Positions 10,027 through 21,320 of a stretch of DNA of 56,656 bases are shown here, one piece after another (the first letter of the stretch is position 1; each line of letters begins with the position of its first letter). A program made the translations under genes and the position numbers. The notes beneath the pieces were generated by a model. That model was given only the letters and a program-made list of their open reading frames with translations, was not told the DNA's origin and searched no databases. Source of the stretch: Streptomyces sp. A0958 (lineage in GTDB: Bacteria > Actinomycetota > Actinomycetes > Streptomycetales > Streptomycetaceae); NCBI RefSeq assembly GCF_004795035.1, contig NZ_SSBK01000040.1:1-56656 (forward strand). The letters are read 5' to 3'.

Positions 10027-12684
10027 TCATGACCGCCCCACCGCCCGCAGCCGGCTCCCCGTGCCCGTCACCGCGATCGCCCCGTCTCTGTCGGTGCGCA
10101 GCACCACCGCCCCCTGCGCCGTGAGCGCGTCGACCGTCCGGGCTGCCGGATGCCCGTACGGGTTGTCCCGGCCGACGCTCATCAGCGCGAACCTGGGCCG
10201 GGCGGCGCGCAGCAGGGCGCTGTCCTGGTGCGCGGAGCCATGGTGGGCGACCTTGAGGACGTCCACCCTCGGCAGCTCCGGATGGCTGCGCAACAACGCC
10301 TGCTGGGCGGGGGGCTCCAGGTCGCCGGGCAGCAGCAGGGTGAGCCCGCCGGCCCGCACGAACAGGGTGACACTCGCATCGTTCGGGTCCTGCGGTACGG
10401 GGCCGGCCGCCGGGCCCGTAACCGCCTCGCCCGGCGGCCACAGCACCTGCCAGTCGAGCGCCCCGATCCGCCGCCGTTCACCGGGGGCGGCCCGCATCAC
10501 CGGGATACGCGCCTGGGCAGCCGTTCTCCGTACGAACGCGGCCTGCTCCGGCGGTTCGTCCAGGCTCGTCGTCTGGATCGCGCCCACCGCTCTGCCCCGC
10601 AGCACGCCGGGCAGGCCCCGCACATGGTCGGCGTGGAAGTGGGTGAGCAGGAGCAACGGGATGCGGCTGACGCCCAGTTCGCGCAGGCACCGGTCGGCGA
10701 GCCGGGGATCGGGGCCGGCATCGACGACCACACCCGCGCCCCGACCGGCGGCGAGCACCAACGCGTCGCCCTGGCCGACGTCGCACATCGCGAACGCCCA
10801 GCCGGGCGGCGGCCACCCGGTCAGCACCCGTGTCAGCGGCACCGGGCGGAGCACGGCGAGCACCAGCAGCAGCGCGGCGGCCGCACAGACCCAGGGGCGG
10901 CGCCCCACCCACCGGGCGGCCAACACCAGCACCAGGGTCAGCACGGCCAGCAGTACGGCGCCGGACGGGCCGTCGGGCCAGCCGGTCTCCGCACCGGGAA
11001 AGGCCGCTCCGGTCCTGGCCACCGAGGCGATCCACCCGGCCGGCCACCCCGCCACCCGGGCGAGCAGCACCGCCACAGGCATCGCCACCGGAGCCAGGGC
11101 CAGCGCGGCGAACCCGAGCACCGTGGCCGGTGCCACCGCGAACTCGGCCAGCAGGTTGCACGGGATCGCCACCAGGCTCACCCGGGAGGCCAGCAGCACC
11201 ACGACGGGCGAGCACACCGCCTGCGCGGCAGCCGCGGCGGCCAGCGCCTCCGCCAGGCGCGGCGGCACCCCGCGCCGTTGCAGCGCCTCGCTCCACCGCG
11301 GAGCGAGGGTCAGAAGGGCGCCGGTGGCCAGCACCGACAGGACGAAGCCGTAACTGCGCGCCAGCCACGGGTCGTAGAGCACCAGCAGCAGAACGGCGGC
11401 GCACAGCGCGGGGATCAGGGTCCGGCGTCGTCCGGTGCCGATGGCGAGCAGTGTGATCAGCCCGCACGCGGCGGCCCTGAGCACACTCGGTTCGGGCCGG
11501 CAGACCAGGACGAAGGCGAGCGTCAGTCCGCCGCCGAGCAGGGCGGTCATCCGCAGGGAGATCCCGAGCCTGGGCGCCAGTCCCCCGCGTTCGGCCCGCA
11601 GCGCCCTGCCGGGCGGCCCGATGAGCAGGACGAGCAGGATCGCCAGGTTCGCACCGGATACGGCCATCAGGTGGGTGAGGTCCGTCGCCCGGAAGGCCTC
11701 GTGCAGTTCCGGAGTGATCCGCGTGGTGTCGCCGACGACCAGTCCGGGCAGCAACGCCCGCGCGTCGGGGCCGAGTCCGTCGGTCGCCTGGCGCAGTCCG
11801 GCGCGCAGCCGTCCCGCCGTGCGCTGGAGGAGGCTGGGCGGTCCCGTCACGCGCGGCGGGCCCTTGCCCTCGGGCCGCAGCACGGCGGCGGCCCGCTCGC
11901 CCTTGTGCAGCGGTGGCGCCAGCCGCCCGGCGATCCGCAGACGGGTGGAGGGGAGCAAGTGCTGCCATTCCGCCGTCGCGCCGCCGGGCGGGACGATGAC
12001 CAGCACCGGCGTGCGCAACCGCACGGCCGTCCCGTCCGCCCGCGTGAGCAGGGTGACCTCCGCGTCCAGGAGCAGGGACACGGGCGTGCTGTGGTCGCCG
12101 CGCACCCGGGGGTACGTCCGCCGGGCATCGGAGGTGAGGGTGATCTCCGCCTCGACCCGCGCGAACTGCCGGGCCAGTCCGGGAACCGGGCCCCGGCGCG
12201 CATCGGCACTGTGCAGCCCGGCGGAGGCCGCCCCGGCCGCCGCACAGAGCAGCACCGCCGCGGCGGCCGTGGCGTGCATCCGCCGACGCCCACGGGCCGC
12301 CACGCCCCCGCCGGCAGCGACGTCCTCCCCGCCTTCGCCGCCCGCGCCGGCCGTGATGCCTTCGCCGACCGTGACACCCCCGCCGGCCGTGATGCCTTCG
12401 CCGACCGTGACACCCTCGCCGTCCCGTCCCCCGGTATCGCCCCGCCGCCGTTCTCCGGCTCGGGGCCGGAGGAGGCCCGGCGCCGCGAGGAGGACCATGG
12501 CCGCCCCCAGGCAGAGCACCACCCCCATCGCCGTCCACTGCCCGGGGGCGCCCACCGCGAGCGCGGCACCGGCCCAGGCCGCCGCTGCCGGGGCGAGCAG
12601 CCGCAGGTCGACCGGACCCTCCTGCCTCGGATCGGAGACGCCCAGCCGCAGGCCCGACGCCGCGTGGACGTCCTGCGCGCTCAC
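10027..12684 (-). CDS. comEC: ComEC/Rec2-family DNA-transport channel
   Basis: 885 residues. Order: N-terminal hydrophobic segments, an OB-like DUF4131 region, the multi-span competence domain from about residue 290 (LPGLVVGDTTRI..., LTHLMAVSGANLAILLV), and a C-terminal metallo-beta-lactamase domain with LLTHFHADHVRG near residue 680 and VAHHGSAHQD later. In transformable bacteria ComEC moves single-stranded DNA across the membrane. In Streptomyces its role is unproven. The GTG start at 12684 overlaps the comEA stop by four bases (GTGA), so the pair is translationally coupled. Residues about 90-120 contain a duplicated Gly/Thr/Val segment (VTVGEGITAG twice) caused by a DNA tandem repeat at about 12345-12420. 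Confidence 0.93.
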   Translation of the reverse strand: MSAQDVHAASGLRLGVSDPRQEGPVDLRLLAPAAAAWAGAALAVGAPGQWTAMGVVLCLGAAMVLLAAPGLLRPRAGERRRGDTGGRDGEGVTVGEGITAGGGVTVGEGITAGAGGEGGEDVAAGGGVAARGRRRMHATAAAAVLLCAAAGAASAGLHSADARRGPVPGLARQFARVEAEITLTSDARRTYPRVRGDHSTPVSLLLDAEVTLLTRADGTAVRLRTPVLVIVPPGGATAEWQHLLPSTRLRIAGRLAPPLHKGERAAAVLRPEGKGPPRVTGPPSLLQRTAGRLRAGLRQATDGLGPDARALLPGLVVGDTTRITPELHEAFRATDLTHLMAVSGANLAILLVLLIGPPGRALRAERGGLAPRLGISLRMTALLGGGLTLAFVLVCRPEPSVLRAAACGLITLLAIGTGRRRTLIPALCAAVLLLVLYDPWLARSYGFVLSVLATGALLTLAPRWSEALQRRGVPPRLAEALAAAAAAQAVCSPVVVLLASRVSLVAIPCNLLAEFAVAPATVLGFAALALAPVAMPVAVLLARVAGWPAGWIASVARTGAAFPGAETGWPDGPSGAVLLAVLTLVLVLAARWVGRRPWVCAAAALLLVLAVLRPVPLTRVLTGWPPPGWAFAMCDVGQGDALVLAAGRGAGVVVDAGPDPRLADRCLRELGVSRIPLLLLTHFHADHVRGLPGVLRGRAVGAIQTTSLDEPPEQAAFVRRTAAQARIPVMRAAPGERRRIGALDWQVLWPPGEAVTGPAAGPVPQDPNDASVTLFVRAGGLTLLLPGDLEPPAQQALLRSHPELPRVDVLKVAHHGSAHQDSALLRAARPRFALMSVGRDNPYGHPAARTVDALTAQGAVVLRTDRDGAIAVTGTGSRLRAVGRS
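12345..12420. repeat. Tandem duplication inside comEC
   Basis: A unit of about 36 bases containing GCCGGCCGTGATGCCTTCGC and CGACCGTGACACC occurs twice in a row, encoding the repeated VTVGEGITAG segment in the linker after the first membrane spans of ComEC. Confidence 0.7.
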
Positions 12685-13901
12685 GGCTGCACCAGGGGGC
12701 GCAGATCCGCGAACCGTCGGTCGCCGATCCCGTTGACCTCGCGGAGTTCGTCGACGGACCGGAACCCGCCGTGCTGGGTGCGGTAGTCGACGATGTGCTG
12801 GGCGAGGACGGGGCCGACGCCCGGCAGGCCATCCAACTGGTCGGCCGTAGCGGTGTTCAGGCTCACCAGCCCTGCGCCGCCCACGGCCCCGCCCCCGGCC
12901 GCCGCCGAACCGCCCGTGCCCGCGACCGCGACCGGGGCCGGCGGGGCGCCCACCACGATCTGCTCGCCGTCCATGAGCACCCGGGCCCGGTTGAGGCCCG
13001 CCAGGTCAGTCCCGGGACGCGCCCCGCCCGCCGCCTGCAACGCATCGTCCACCCGCGACCCGGGCGGCAGCCGGCGCAGCCCCGGGCTGCGCACCTTGCC
13101 GCTCACGTCCACCACGATCTGACCGCCCGCCCCGGCGACGGCCGCCGGCCCGGGAGACGGCTCGGGCCGGCCGGCCGCACCCGTGTCCGCACCCGTGTCC
13201 GCACCCGTGTCCGCACCCGGGCCGGGCGCGTGCACCGCCTCACCGACGACGTCCGGAGCCCGTACGCCCTCGGGGCTGGCGGACCAGAAGTGCATCCCGG
13301 CGAACACGGCGGCCGCGACCAGGACCACGGCGAGCGCGGCGAGGGTCTTCGGCTCAAGGCCGCATCTGAGCTGCACCCACATCGGCAACCGCTCCCGCAC
13401 CGCGAGAACCCCCGCCGCCCACCGCCCCACCGACGCCGGAGCCGAGGCCGAGACCGAGACCGGAGCCGAGGCCGAGACCGCCGGAGCCGGGGCAGCCGGC
13501 GCCGAGGCAGCGGGAGCCGGGGCAGCGGGAGCCGGGACCGAGACCGCCGAAACCGAGTCCCCTGAAGCCGGAGCCACCCCCACTGAAGCAGCCCCCTCGG
13601 GCGCCTCCACCCCAGGCATCCCCGGACGCACATCGCCCTCCCCCGCCCCCTCCGCGCCCACCCCCCACCGCGCGACGCGTCCCCCGTACCCGCCCGCCAT
13701 GAGCGCGTCGGCCCTGCTGCGGGCCGCCGCGGCCGACGCGGCGGCTTCGATGCGGCCGGTGGTCCGGCGCCGGCGGCCGGGTTCGGGGCCCGCCGCTCGC
13801 CGGAGGCGCCCGTCGGAAGCCGGGTCGCGTCCGGGCCCACTGCCGGGTCCGGCACCCGGTCCGCCGGGTCCGCTGGTTGCACGATGTGATCGGGAAGCCA
13901 T
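12681..13901 (-). CDS. comEA: ComEA-family helix-hairpin-helix DNA receptor
   Basis: 406 residues. A long cytosolic, low-complexity N-terminal region is rich in Ala, Pro, Ser and Val (residues about 110-160 alternate Pro/Ala/Ser). One membrane span follows at about 190-212 (LAALAVVLVAAAVFAGMHFW), then a SLBB-type domain (QIVVDVSGKVRSPGLRRLPPGSRV) and the C-terminal HhH domain (SLNTATADQLDGLPGVGPVLAQHIVDYRTQHGG). ComEA binds double-stranded DNA outside the membrane and passes it to ComEC. The N-terminal extension is longer than in Bacillus ComEA (about 200 residues total). ATG at 13901. It is the first gene of the comEA-comEC operon. Confidence 0.92.
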   Translation of the reverse strand: MASRSHRATSGPGGPGAGPGSGPGRDPASDGRLRRAAGPEPGRRRRTTGRIEAAASAAAARSRADALMAGGYGGRVARWGVGAEGAGEGDVRPGMPGVEAPEGAASVGVAPASGDSVSAVSVPAPAAPAPAASAPAAPAPAVSASAPVSVSASAPASVGRWAAGVLAVRERLPMWVQLRCGLEPKTLAALAVVLVAAAVFAGMHFWSASPEGVRAPDVVGEAVHAPGPGADTGADTGADTGAAGRPEPSPGPAAVAGAGGQIVVDVSGKVRSPGLRRLPPGSRVDDALQAAGGARPGTDLAGLNRARVLMDGEQIVVGAPPAPVAVAGTGGSAAAGGGAVGGAGLVSLNTATADQLDGLPGVGPVLAQHIVDYRTQHGGFRSVDELREVNGIGDRRFADLRPLVQP

Positions 13902-14003
13902 GCCTCACGACGCTAGGCAGTCACACCGGAACCCGCTGAGCACCCGCGATTTCAGTGGAAAACCGGCCCGTTGTGCATAACTCGACCACTCCGGAGAGTG
14001 ACG

Positions 14004-14849
14004 TCAGCGCGGCGAGACCACCGCGCCCAGCAGCCCCGGACCGGTGTGCGCGCCGATCACCGCGCCCACCTCGCTGACATGCAGATCCACCAGCCCGGGC
14101 ACCCGCTCCCGCAGCCGCTCGGCCAGCCGCTCGGCGCGCTCCGGAGCCGCCAGGTGGTGCACCGCGATGTCCACCCGCCCGCTGCCCGCGCGTTCGGCGA
14201 CGATCTCCTCCAGCCTGGCGATGGCCTTGGAGGCCGTCCGCACCTTCTCCAGCAGTTCGATCCGGCCGCCGTCCAGTTGGAGTAGGGGTTTCACGGCGAG
14301 GGCGGAGCCGAGCAGCGCCTGCGCGGCGCCGATCCGGCCGCCTCGGCGCATGTAGTCCAGGGTGTCGACGTAGAAATAGGCGGAGGTGCCCGACGCGCGC
14401 TTCTCCGCCGCCGCCACCGCCTCGTCCAGGCCGCCGCCCGCCTCGGCCGTCTCGGCCGCCGACAGGGCGCAGAACCCGAGGGCCATCGCGACCATCCCCG
14501 TGTCCACCACCCGCACCGGCACCGGAGCGTCCTTCGCCGCCAGCAGCGCCGCGTCGTACGTGCCGGAGAACTCCGCGGACAGATGGAGCGAGACGATGCC
14601 GCCCGCACCGGCGTCGGCTGCCGCCCGGTACGTGGCGGCGAAGACCTCGGGGCTGGGGCGCGAGGTCGTCACGGAGCGGCGTTTCTGGAGAGCCAGGGCG
14701 AGGGAACGGGCCGAGATCTCGGTGCCCTCTTCCAGGGCCTGGTCGCCCAGGACCACGGTCAGCGGCACCGCGGTGATGCCGTGCCGCTCCATCGCGTCGG
14801 GCGGCAGGTAGGCCGTGGAATCGGTGACGATCGCGACATGGCGGGACAT
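14004..14849 (-). CDS. DegV-family fatty-acid-binding protein
   Basis: 281 residues starting MSRHVAIVTDSTAYLPPDAM. The family signature SxxTSxPSP is seen as SVTTSRPSPEVF, with SLHLSAEFSGTYDAA and GGRIGAAQALLGS further on. In Firmicutes, DegV (FakB) proteins carry fatty acids to the kinase FakA. Streptomyces have several DegV genes, and a partner is not encoded here. The start at 14849 is preceded by a purine-rich CCTCCCGCT complement (AGCGGGAGG). The gene lies upstream of comEA on the same strand with about 100 bases between. Confidence 0.93.
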   Translation of the reverse strand: MSRHVAIVTDSTAYLPPDAMERHGITAVPLTVVLGDQALEEGTEISARSLALALQKRRSVTTSRPSPEVFAATYRAAADAGAGGIVSLHLSAEFSGTYDAALLAAKDAPVPVRVVDTGMVAMALGFCALSAAETAEAGGGLDEAVAAAEKRASGTSAYFYVDTLDYMRRGGRIGAAQALLGSALAVKPLLQLDGGRIELLEKVRTASKAIARLEEIVAERAGSGRVDIAVHHLAAPERAERLAERLRERVPGLVDLHVSEVGAVIGAHTGPGLLGAVVSPR

Positions 14850-14991
14850 GAGCGGGAGGTTACCCGCAGGGGCGGGGAGTCGGCAGTCCGACCCCGCGCG
14901 AATGATCAGTCGCGGTCGCTTCGCATCGCATCCTGCCACCCTCGGTCACGCCACGCTCGGTCACCGGTGGTCCCGGCGTACCTCCGTCGCA

Positions 14992-15104
14992 GCCGGCTCA
15001 CCCGGGGCCGGGCCGAAGCGCCGACTCACCCGGGGCCGGGCCGAAGCCGCCGACTCACCGCGGCAGAGCCGCAGCGCCGACTCACCCGGGGCCCCGGCCC
15101 GAAG
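14992..15104. repeat. Imperfect tandem repeats of about 28 bp
   Basis: Four diverged copies of GCCGACTCACCCGGGGCCGGGCCGAAGC start near 14992, 15020, 15049 and 15075, between degV and the coiled-coil membrane protein gene. The third copy is the most diverged. The flanking DNA (14850-14991 and 15105-15142) shows no gene. Confidence 0.7.
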
Positions 15105-15142
15105 CGGGAGCCGCGACCGTGACCGCACAGTTCCCGACGCGC

Positions 15143-15847
15143 TCAGTTCGTGGTCTCGGGCCGGGCCGTCTTCTGCCACGGGTAGGCGGTGCGCTGCCGG
15201 GGGTCCCGGGCCGTGATGGCCTCCGGCGGTGTCCGGTCACCGCCCGGCGCGTCCGGCTCCCCGCCCCGGTCCGCCGGCCGTCCGGGCTGTGCCGCCGGCT
15301 CCTCCGTCGTCCAGTGCCGCAGCGCCCCCGCCTCCACGTCGATCTGCGCGTTCAGCATCGACAGGTCGTCGTCGGCGAACTGACGGGCCCGGTCCCGGGC
15401 GGCCCAGCGCAGCGCATCGGCGGAACCGGTGATCCGGGCGGTGCGCTCCTTCAGGCCCGGCAGCCGCGAGGCGACCGTCGCCTTGTCGGGCTCGCGCTCC
15501 AGCGCCTTCAGCTCCTCGTCCAGCTCCCGGCCGTGCACCCCGAGCCGTTCGAACAGGCCCAGGGACTCCGAGAGCGAGGCGTCCTCCGCCACACCCGCCC
15601 GCAGCGCGTCCTGCGTGGCGCGCATCGACGTACGCAGCGAGAGGCGCAGCTGCGCCAGCTCGGCGCCGGCGCCCAGCTGCCCGTAGGTCTTCGCCCGCAG
15701 GGTGGTGTCCTCGACGGTGCGGCGGGCCTGCGTGATCGTCCGGTCCACGCCGCGCTTGGCCGCCCCGACGACCTTGACGGTCGCGTAGACGCCCAGGGCC
15801 ATGAAGACGACGACGAGCAGCCCCAGGATCAGGAACACGGTTTCCAT
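15143..15847 (-). CDS. Membrane-anchored coiled-coil protein, function unknown
   Basis: 234 residues. A single N-terminal span (VFLILGLLVVVFMALGVYATVKV, residues 4-26) is followed by a long, mostly helical, charged region (about 35-165) with heptad-like Leu/Ala spacing. The C-terminal tail is disordered and rich in Pro, Gly and Arg. The topology implies a bitopic protein with a cytosolic coiled coil, as in proteins that scaffold at the membrane. No family is recognised, but the composition and codon use are those of a real gene. It lies 3' of leuS behind a strong terminator, so it needs its own promoter in 15848-15914. Confidence 0.82.
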   Translation of the reverse strand: METVFLILGLLVVVFMALGVYATVKVVGAAKRGVDRTITQARRTVEDTTLRAKTYGQLGAGAELAQLRLSLRTSMRATQDALRAGVAEDASLSESLGLFERLGVHGRELDEELKALEREPDKATVASRLPGLKERTARITGSADALRWAARDRARQFADDDLSMLNAQIDVEAGALRHWTTEEPAAQPGRPADRGGEPDAPGGDRTPPEAITARDPRQRTAYPWQKTARPETTN

Positions 15848-15914
15848 GAGCGCCCCTCGGATGGTGTGACGGCCGCCGGCACGCGTTCACCGGTCCCCTC
15901 CACCGTAAACGGAA

Positions 15915-15955
15915 CGGGCAGGTTGGGGGTCCTGTTGGAACCCCCAACCTGCCCG
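15915..15955 (-). terminator. leuS intrinsic terminator
   Basis: A perfect 16-bp stem (15915-15930 with 15940-15955) and a nine-base loop lie 40 bases past the leuS stop. Confidence 0.85.
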
Positions 15956-15994
15956 TAGGGGAAAGCCCTCACGCCTTCCCCACCGCAGCCGTGG

Positions 15995-18868
<2,874 letters not shown>

Positions 18869-18936
18869 GATCCTCAAAGCTCCATCGATCGTCATCTGCC
18901 GGCGCCCACGTTCACGGACACGCGTCCACGGAAACG

Positions 18937-18960
18937 AAAAATCCCCTCGCACAGGAGGGG
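18937..18960 (-). terminator. leuS attenuator terminator
   Basis: A 6-bp stem, CCCCTC at 18943-18948 with GAGGGG at 18955-18960, has a six-base loop and is followed on the minus strand by A then five T (18937-18942). It lies between the leader peptide and the leuS start. A competing stem is possible just upstream (CCGACC...GGTCGG, about 18975-19000). Confidence 0.75.
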
Positions 18961-19005
18961 ACGCCGCGCCGATGCCGACCAGGCATTCTCACCGGTCGGG
19001 ACTGA

Positions 19006-19044
19006 TCAGCGCGGCTCGCTAAGCAGAAGGCGTACGGCACGCAT
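19006..19044 (-). CDS. leuS leader peptide (attenuator), 12 residues
   Basis: The minus strand reads ATG CGT GCC GTA CGC CTT CTG CTT AGC GAG CCG CGC TGA, i.e. MRAVRLLLSEPR. Three consecutive Leu codons, two of them the rare CTT, sit in the middle. A factor-independent terminator follows about 45 bases later and leuS starts beyond it. This is the architecture of ribosome-mediated attenuation: stalling at Leu codons when charged tRNA-Leu is scarce would free an upstream stem and prevent termination. Similar leaders precede branched-chain amino-acid genes in actinobacteria. The peptide is too short to find by size alone, so the call rests on codon content and context. Confidence 0.75.
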   Translation of the reverse strand: MRAVRLLLSEPR

Positions 19045-19142
19045 GGCGTCAGGGTACCGCACGGACCCGGCCCGCCTCCGGGCGGTTACCCGCGATGGAC
19101 CCCGCACCCACGAAGCAGCGCTTACGACAACCGTGCATACGA

Positions 19143-19177
19143 AACAGCGGGCCATCCGATCCGGACGACCCGCTGTT
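19143..19177 (-). terminator. Terminator of the first tRNA-Ala gene
   Basis: A 9-bp perfect stem (19143-19151 with 19169-19177) lies 13 bases past the tRNA 3' end on the minus strand, with T residues after it. Confidence 0.7.
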
Positions 19178-19189
19178 CCTTCTTCACTG

Positions 19190-19262
<73 letters not shown>

Positions 19263-19298
19263 TCGTTGCGCCGCCCGGTCTCCCTGGCGACATCGAGA

Positions 19299-19328
19299 AC
19301 AGTACCGGTCACCCCGGCCGTCCACCAA
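19299..19328 (-). promoter_or_regulatory. Candidate promoter of tRNA-Ala copy 1
   Basis: On the minus strand TTGGTG (19328-19323) and TACTGT (19304-19299) are 18 bases apart, with the -10 box about 37 bases before the mature tRNA end. Confidence 0.45.
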
Positions 19329-19372
19329 ATCGATTCCGGTCCGTCCGTTCCCGCCGGCCGGAAGGGGGGCGG

Positions 19373-19606
19373 TCAGGCCGTGGCGAAGGAGTAGAAGCGC
19401 TTGAGCGTGCAGTGCTCCTCCAGGAGGCGGCCGTAGATCGGCTCCCCCTCCAGCTCCCGGTACGTCTCGATAGGGTCGCCTTTTATGATCAGCGCCCGCG
19501 CGCACTCCTCGCACCAGTACTGGTAGTCCGCGTTGACGGGGTCCATGTCCCTGACGATGGGCGTACCACCGCCGCACCAGTCGCACTTCCGCCTGTGTGC
19601 ACCCAT
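19373..19606 (-). CDS. Small zinc-ribbon-like conserved hypothetical protein
   Basis: 77 residues with two Cys pairs, CDWC near residue 8-11 and CEEC near 32-35, spaced like a treble-clef or zinc-ribbon site. A helical C-terminal half follows (ELEGEPIYGRLLEEHCTLKRFYS). It is cytosolic, with no signal or span. ATG at 19606. Codon use fits the chromosome. It stands alone between tRNA-Ala copy 1 and the MFS gene. No function can be assigned. The Cys pairs suggest metal binding and perhaps nucleic-acid contact. Confidence 0.78.
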   Translation of the reverse strand: MGAHRRKCDWCGGGTPIVRDMDPVNADYQYWCEECARALIIKGDPIETYRELEGEPIYGRLLEEHCTLKRFYSFATA

Positions 19607-19739
19607 GGATCAGCTCCGGCTCCGGCGGAAGAGAGGCGGCTTCGGGACCTCGTGGCGGCTCCCAGGCATCGCGCACACCCTCCCGTTCGGTCCGTCGCCC
19701 CCTCCGGCGGTCCGATTCTGCCATGACCCCGCAAGGGGG

Positions 19740-21218
19740 TCAGCCAGCCGGAGTTCCCGCCCGCCGCCGTCGCCGTACGAACCCCGCCGCGGCCCCCGCG
19801 CACGCGGCCGCCGCCAGCGCCGGCTCGCAGGCCCACAGCGCCTCCCCCGACCCCTGCGGACCGGGCGCCGCAAGGCGGTTGAGGTAGAGCGTGCCGACCG
19901 TCGCGACACCGATGACCTGCCCCAACTGCGTCACGGTCACCAGGAGACCACTGGCGTCGGCGGCGTCCTGCGGCCGTACGTTCGCCAGGGCACCCGCGAG
20001 ATTGGGGCTGAAGCCGAGCGCCATACCCGCCCCCATGAGCACGAAACCCGCGTACAGGCCGCCTCCCCCGTCGCCGCCGCCCCGCAGCGCCAGGCCGATC
20101 AGCAGCGCACCGGCCGCCACCAGCACGAAGCCGCCGGGGACCAGGGCCCCCTGGAGCCGGGCGGGCCACCGCCGCCAGGTCAGCCCGGCCGCGCCGAAGA
20201 CCAGCGCGGTCGGCGCGAACATGAGCCCCGCGCGCAGCGGTGAGTACCCCAGTCCGCCCTGGAGGTGCAGGGTCATCGTGAAGAAGAAGCCCCCGTTGGT
20301 GGCCATCACCAGCAGGATGCGCAGGGCCGCCAGAGCGATCCCGGGCAACCGGAGCACGCGGGGCGCGATCAGGGGCGCACCGCCACGCGCGGCGAGCCTC
20401 GTCTCGTACAGCACGAAACCGGTGAGGACCGCCACGCAGGCGAGCAGGCTGATCCAGGTCCAGTCCGGCCAGCCCAGCTCCTGGCCGAGCACCAGCGGGA
20501 CGGTCAGCAGGGTGACACCCACGGCGAGCATGACGAGCCCCACCGGGTCGAACCCCCGCGCCCGCGCCTCCCGCCGGGCCTGCCCGGTACGCGGTTCGCC
20601 CGGCAGCACCCGGACGCCGAGCCACAACAGGGCCAGCCCGATCGGCACGTTGACCAGGAAGACCGGCCGCCAGCCCGCCCCGAACAGGTCGGCGCTCACC
20701 AGAACCCCGCCTGCCACCTGCCCCGCCGCGGCCCCGACGGCCAGGACGGCGCTGTAGGCACCGATCGCCCGGACCCTCGCCGCCCCGGTGAAGTGCTGCT
20801 GGATCAGGCTGAGCACCTGCGGGATCATCACCGCCGCGCCCGCGCCCTGGATCACCCGGAAGGCGATCAACTGCTCCTCCCCCGCCGCCAGTCCGCAGGC
20901 GAGCGAGGCCGCGGTGAAGACCGTGAGTCCGGCCAGATGCGCGCGGCCGTGCCCGAACACGCCGCCGAGCCGGGCACCGGCGACGAGGAGGACGGCGTAC
21001 GAGACGGTGTAGCCGGCCACCACCAGCTGCAATCCGGCTCCGGATGCGCCGAGGTCGGCGCGGATGGTCGGGGCGGCGACATTCACGATGAAGATGTCGA
21101 GCATCGCCATGAACTGGGCCGTCAGCACGACGGCGAGCAGCCGGGCAGGTCCCTTGTCAGTGGTGGGGTCTTTACTGGTGACGGAACGTGAGGCCGTCGT
21201 CTCGGATGTCGCGGTCAT
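19740..21218 (-). CDS. MFS drug-efflux transporter (DHA2, 14-span type)
   Basis: 492 residues from the ATG at 21218 (MTATSETTASRSV). The first span starts LLAVVLTAQFMAMLDIFIVNVAAPTIR, containing the LDxxIVNVAxP motif of the DHA2 (EmrB/QacA) family. The antiporter motif C region (GAAAGQVAGGVLVS, GWRPVFLVNVPIG) follows, and the remainder is evenly hydrophobic. Such pumps export toxic or self-made compounds using the proton gradient. It is divergent from an XRE-family regulator across 102 bases that contain two inverted repeats, so that regulator probably controls it. The C-terminus is a short Arg-rich tail. Confidence 0.9.
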   Translation of the reverse strand: MTATSETTASRSVTSKDPTTDKGPARLLAVVLTAQFMAMLDIFIVNVAAPTIRADLGASGAGLQLVVAGYTVSYAVLLVAGARLGGVFGHGRAHLAGLTVFTAASLACGLAAGEEQLIAFRVIQGAGAAVMIPQVLSLIQQHFTGAARVRAIGAYSAVLAVGAAAGQVAGGVLVSADLFGAGWRPVFLVNVPIGLALLWLGVRVLPGEPRTGQARREARARGFDPVGLVMLAVGVTLLTVPLVLGQELGWPDWTWISLLACVAVLTGFVLYETRLAARGGAPLIAPRVLRLPGIALAALRILLVMATNGGFFFTMTLHLQGGLGYSPLRAGLMFAPTALVFGAAGLTWRRWPARLQGALVPGGFVLVAAGALLIGLALRGGGDGGGGLYAGFVLMGAGMALGFSPNLAGALANVRPQDAADASGLLVTVTQLGQVIGVATVGTLYLNRLAAPGPQGSGEALWACEPALAAAACAGAAAGFVRRRRRAGTPAG

Positions 21219-21236
21219 GGCCTCAAGGCTGGTGCC

Positions 21237-21283
21237 GGGCTCATACGGGTAACGAGAGCCCGCTGATGCTGGTACTGGCAGCA
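21237..21283. promoter_or_regulatory. Possible operators in the MFS/XRE divergent promoter
   Basis: Two inverted repeats lie between the divergent genes: GGGCTC-N13-GAGCCC (21237-21261) and TGCTG-N7-CAGCA (21267-21283). Either could bind the adjacent regulator. This is inferred from position only. Confidence 0.3.
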
Positions 21284-21320
21284 CCTGGCAACACCCGGGC
21301 GAAGCACCGACGATGGGGGC

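Noticed and set aside
10027..13901. Complete natural-competence system
   Set aside because: Only ComEA and ComEC homologues are present here. No pilus or DprA genes lie in the window, so competence cannot be claimed.
14992..15104. CRISPR-like repeats near degV
   Set aside because: The repeats are contiguous and diverged, with no spacers.
18869..18952. Longer N-terminus for leuS
   Set aside because: The extra codons overlap the attenuator terminator and do not resemble LeuRS N-termini.
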